From Spirochaetales bacterium (lineage in GTDB: Bacteria; Spirochaetota; Spirochaetia; DSM-16054; Sediminispirochaetaceae): a DNA stretch of 6,464 nt. The notes beneath the pieces are model-generated. The model saw only the letters and a list, made by a program, of their open reading frames with translations, was not told the DNA's origin and ran no database searches. This document shows, piece after piece, positions 5,979 to 6,464 of this stretch. Each line of letters begins with the position of its first letter. The first letter of the stretch is position 1. The stretch spans positions 1-6,464 of the forward strand of contig JAASTM010000146.1 in assembly GCA_021767325.1 (NCBI GenBank). The letters run 5' to 3'. The translations under genes were made by a program, and so were the position numbers.

Positions 5979-5996
5979 AAAAAATTTTGGTAATAT
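5968..5996 (+). promoter_or_regulatory. Candidate promoter of the aminotransferase gene
   Basis: TTGCAA (5968-5973) serves as a -35 box, followed by a 17-base spacer and TAATAT (5991-5996) with an upstream TGG that gives an extended -10. An alternative -10 is TATAAA (5994-5999). Transcription would start near 6003, with the ribosome binding site at 6017-6022. The -35 box lies inside the 16-bp palindrome, so a protein bound there would block the promoter. Confidence 0.5.
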
Positions 5997-6027
5997 AAAA
6001 TGTACAATTAGAAAAAAAGGAGATGTT

Positions 6028-6464
6028 ATGTTTAATGAACAAATGTTAGCTGAACGGACACAACATATGGGATCCAGCGCTATCCGCGAGATACTCAAGG
6101 TCTTGTCGAGACCGGGGATTGTTTCTTTAGCGGGGGGCATGCCGGCGCCGGAAGCTTTTCCGATGGAAAAAATGAATGCGCTATGTGAACTGGTGCTGCA
6201 GAAGCACGGAACCGCCGCGCTGCAGTACGGAACCACCGAAGGCTTTTTTCCGCTAAAAGAAGCGCTCACCGGGTACCTGCACGAAAATGAAATCGAAACT
6301 GCACCCGAGAACATAAACATTACCACAGGTTCTCAAGGGGTGCTGGATGCACTGGGAAAAATTTTGATAACCCCGGGAGATGCGATTGCAGTGGAAGCGC
6401 CGACGTATCTGGGGGCTTTACAGGCCTTTAATCCCTACGGACCCCGCTATGTCCAGATGGAAAC
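6028..6464 (+). CDS. PLP-dependent class I/II aminotransferase (LysN/2-aminoadipate type), N-terminal part
   Basis: The first 145 residues are present and the gene runs off the right edge; such enzymes are usually about 400 residues. They transfer an amino group from an amino acid to a 2-oxoacid using pyridoxal phosphate. The opening is typical of the MocR/LysN-related subfamily: IREILKVLSRPGIVSLAGG (19-37), then PAPEAFP (39-45). LQYGTTEGFFPLKEAL (65-80) and ITTGSQGVLDALGKIL (98-113), the phosphate-binding region, follow. EAPTYLGALQAF (123-134) contains the aromatic residue expected to stack on the cofactor ring. There is no N-terminal GntR DNA-binding domain, so this is an enzyme, not a MocR regulator. 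The PLP-binding lysine lies beyond the window and the substrate cannot be assigned. AAGGAG (6017-6022) precedes the ATG by 5 bases. Confidence 0.9.
   Translation, partial: MFNEQMLAERTQHMGSSAIREILKVLSRPGIVSLAGGMPAPEAFPMEKMNALCELVLQKHGTAALQYGTTEGFFPLKEALTGYLHENEIETAPENINITTGSQGVLDALGKILITPGDAIAVEAPTYLGALQAFNPYGPRYVQME

Noticed and set aside
5883..6326. - strand open frame of 147 codons over the aminotransferase start
   Set aside because: The + strand frame from 6028 has clear aminotransferase motifs and a ribosome binding site; the antisense frame has none.

Overview
The window looks like chromosomal DNA of a Gram-negative-type (diderm) bacterium of medium G+C, with AT-rich promoter patches. 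The outer-membrane beta-barrel protein with a signal peptide requires an outer membrane. The gene mix (ACT plus UPF0210 pair, membrane-embedded LuxR regulator, stand-alone Omp85 barrel, LysN-like aminotransferase) would fit a free-living spirochaete, but that lineage is an inference from gene content. No mobile element, CRISPR array, tRNA or rRNA is visible.

Layout. Positions 1-133 hold the C-terminal end of a P1-family (DmpA-like) peptidase on the + strand. It converges with arfB (188-598, - strand), a GGQ-type ribosome-rescue hydrolase. A compact divergent promoter region (599-670) separates arfB from a two-gene + strand operon: an ACT-domain protein (671-940) and a UPF0210/PFL-family protein (955-2313). 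This operon runs tail to tail into a MATE-family efflux transporter on the - strand (2321-3697), with only 7 bases between the two stop codons. A second divergent region (3698-3859) carries a good - strand promoter for the transporter and an imperfect palindrome. It is followed by a seven-helix membrane protein with a C-terminal LuxR-type helix-turn-helix (3860-4747, +) and an Omp85/D15-type outer-membrane barrel without POTRA domains (4820-5875, +). An AT-rich promoter region then leads to the N-terminal third or so of a PLP-dependent class I aminotransferase (6028 to the window end, +).

How the genes may work together. The ACT and UPF0210 genes are a recurring pair in bacteria. ACT domains usually bind amino acids or other small ligands, so the pair is plausibly a ligand-sensing unit of unknown chemistry. 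The most suggestive neighbourhood is transporter, membrane LuxR protein and outer-membrane barrel. A regulator whose sensor is buried in the inner membrane sits divergently from an efflux pump and directly upstream of an envelope protein, which would suit a one-component envelope or hydrophobic-ligand response. This is inferred from gene order and promoter layout only. Start sites of the transporter and the regulator were moved inward from the longest open frames because strong ribosome binding sites precede internal ATG codons.
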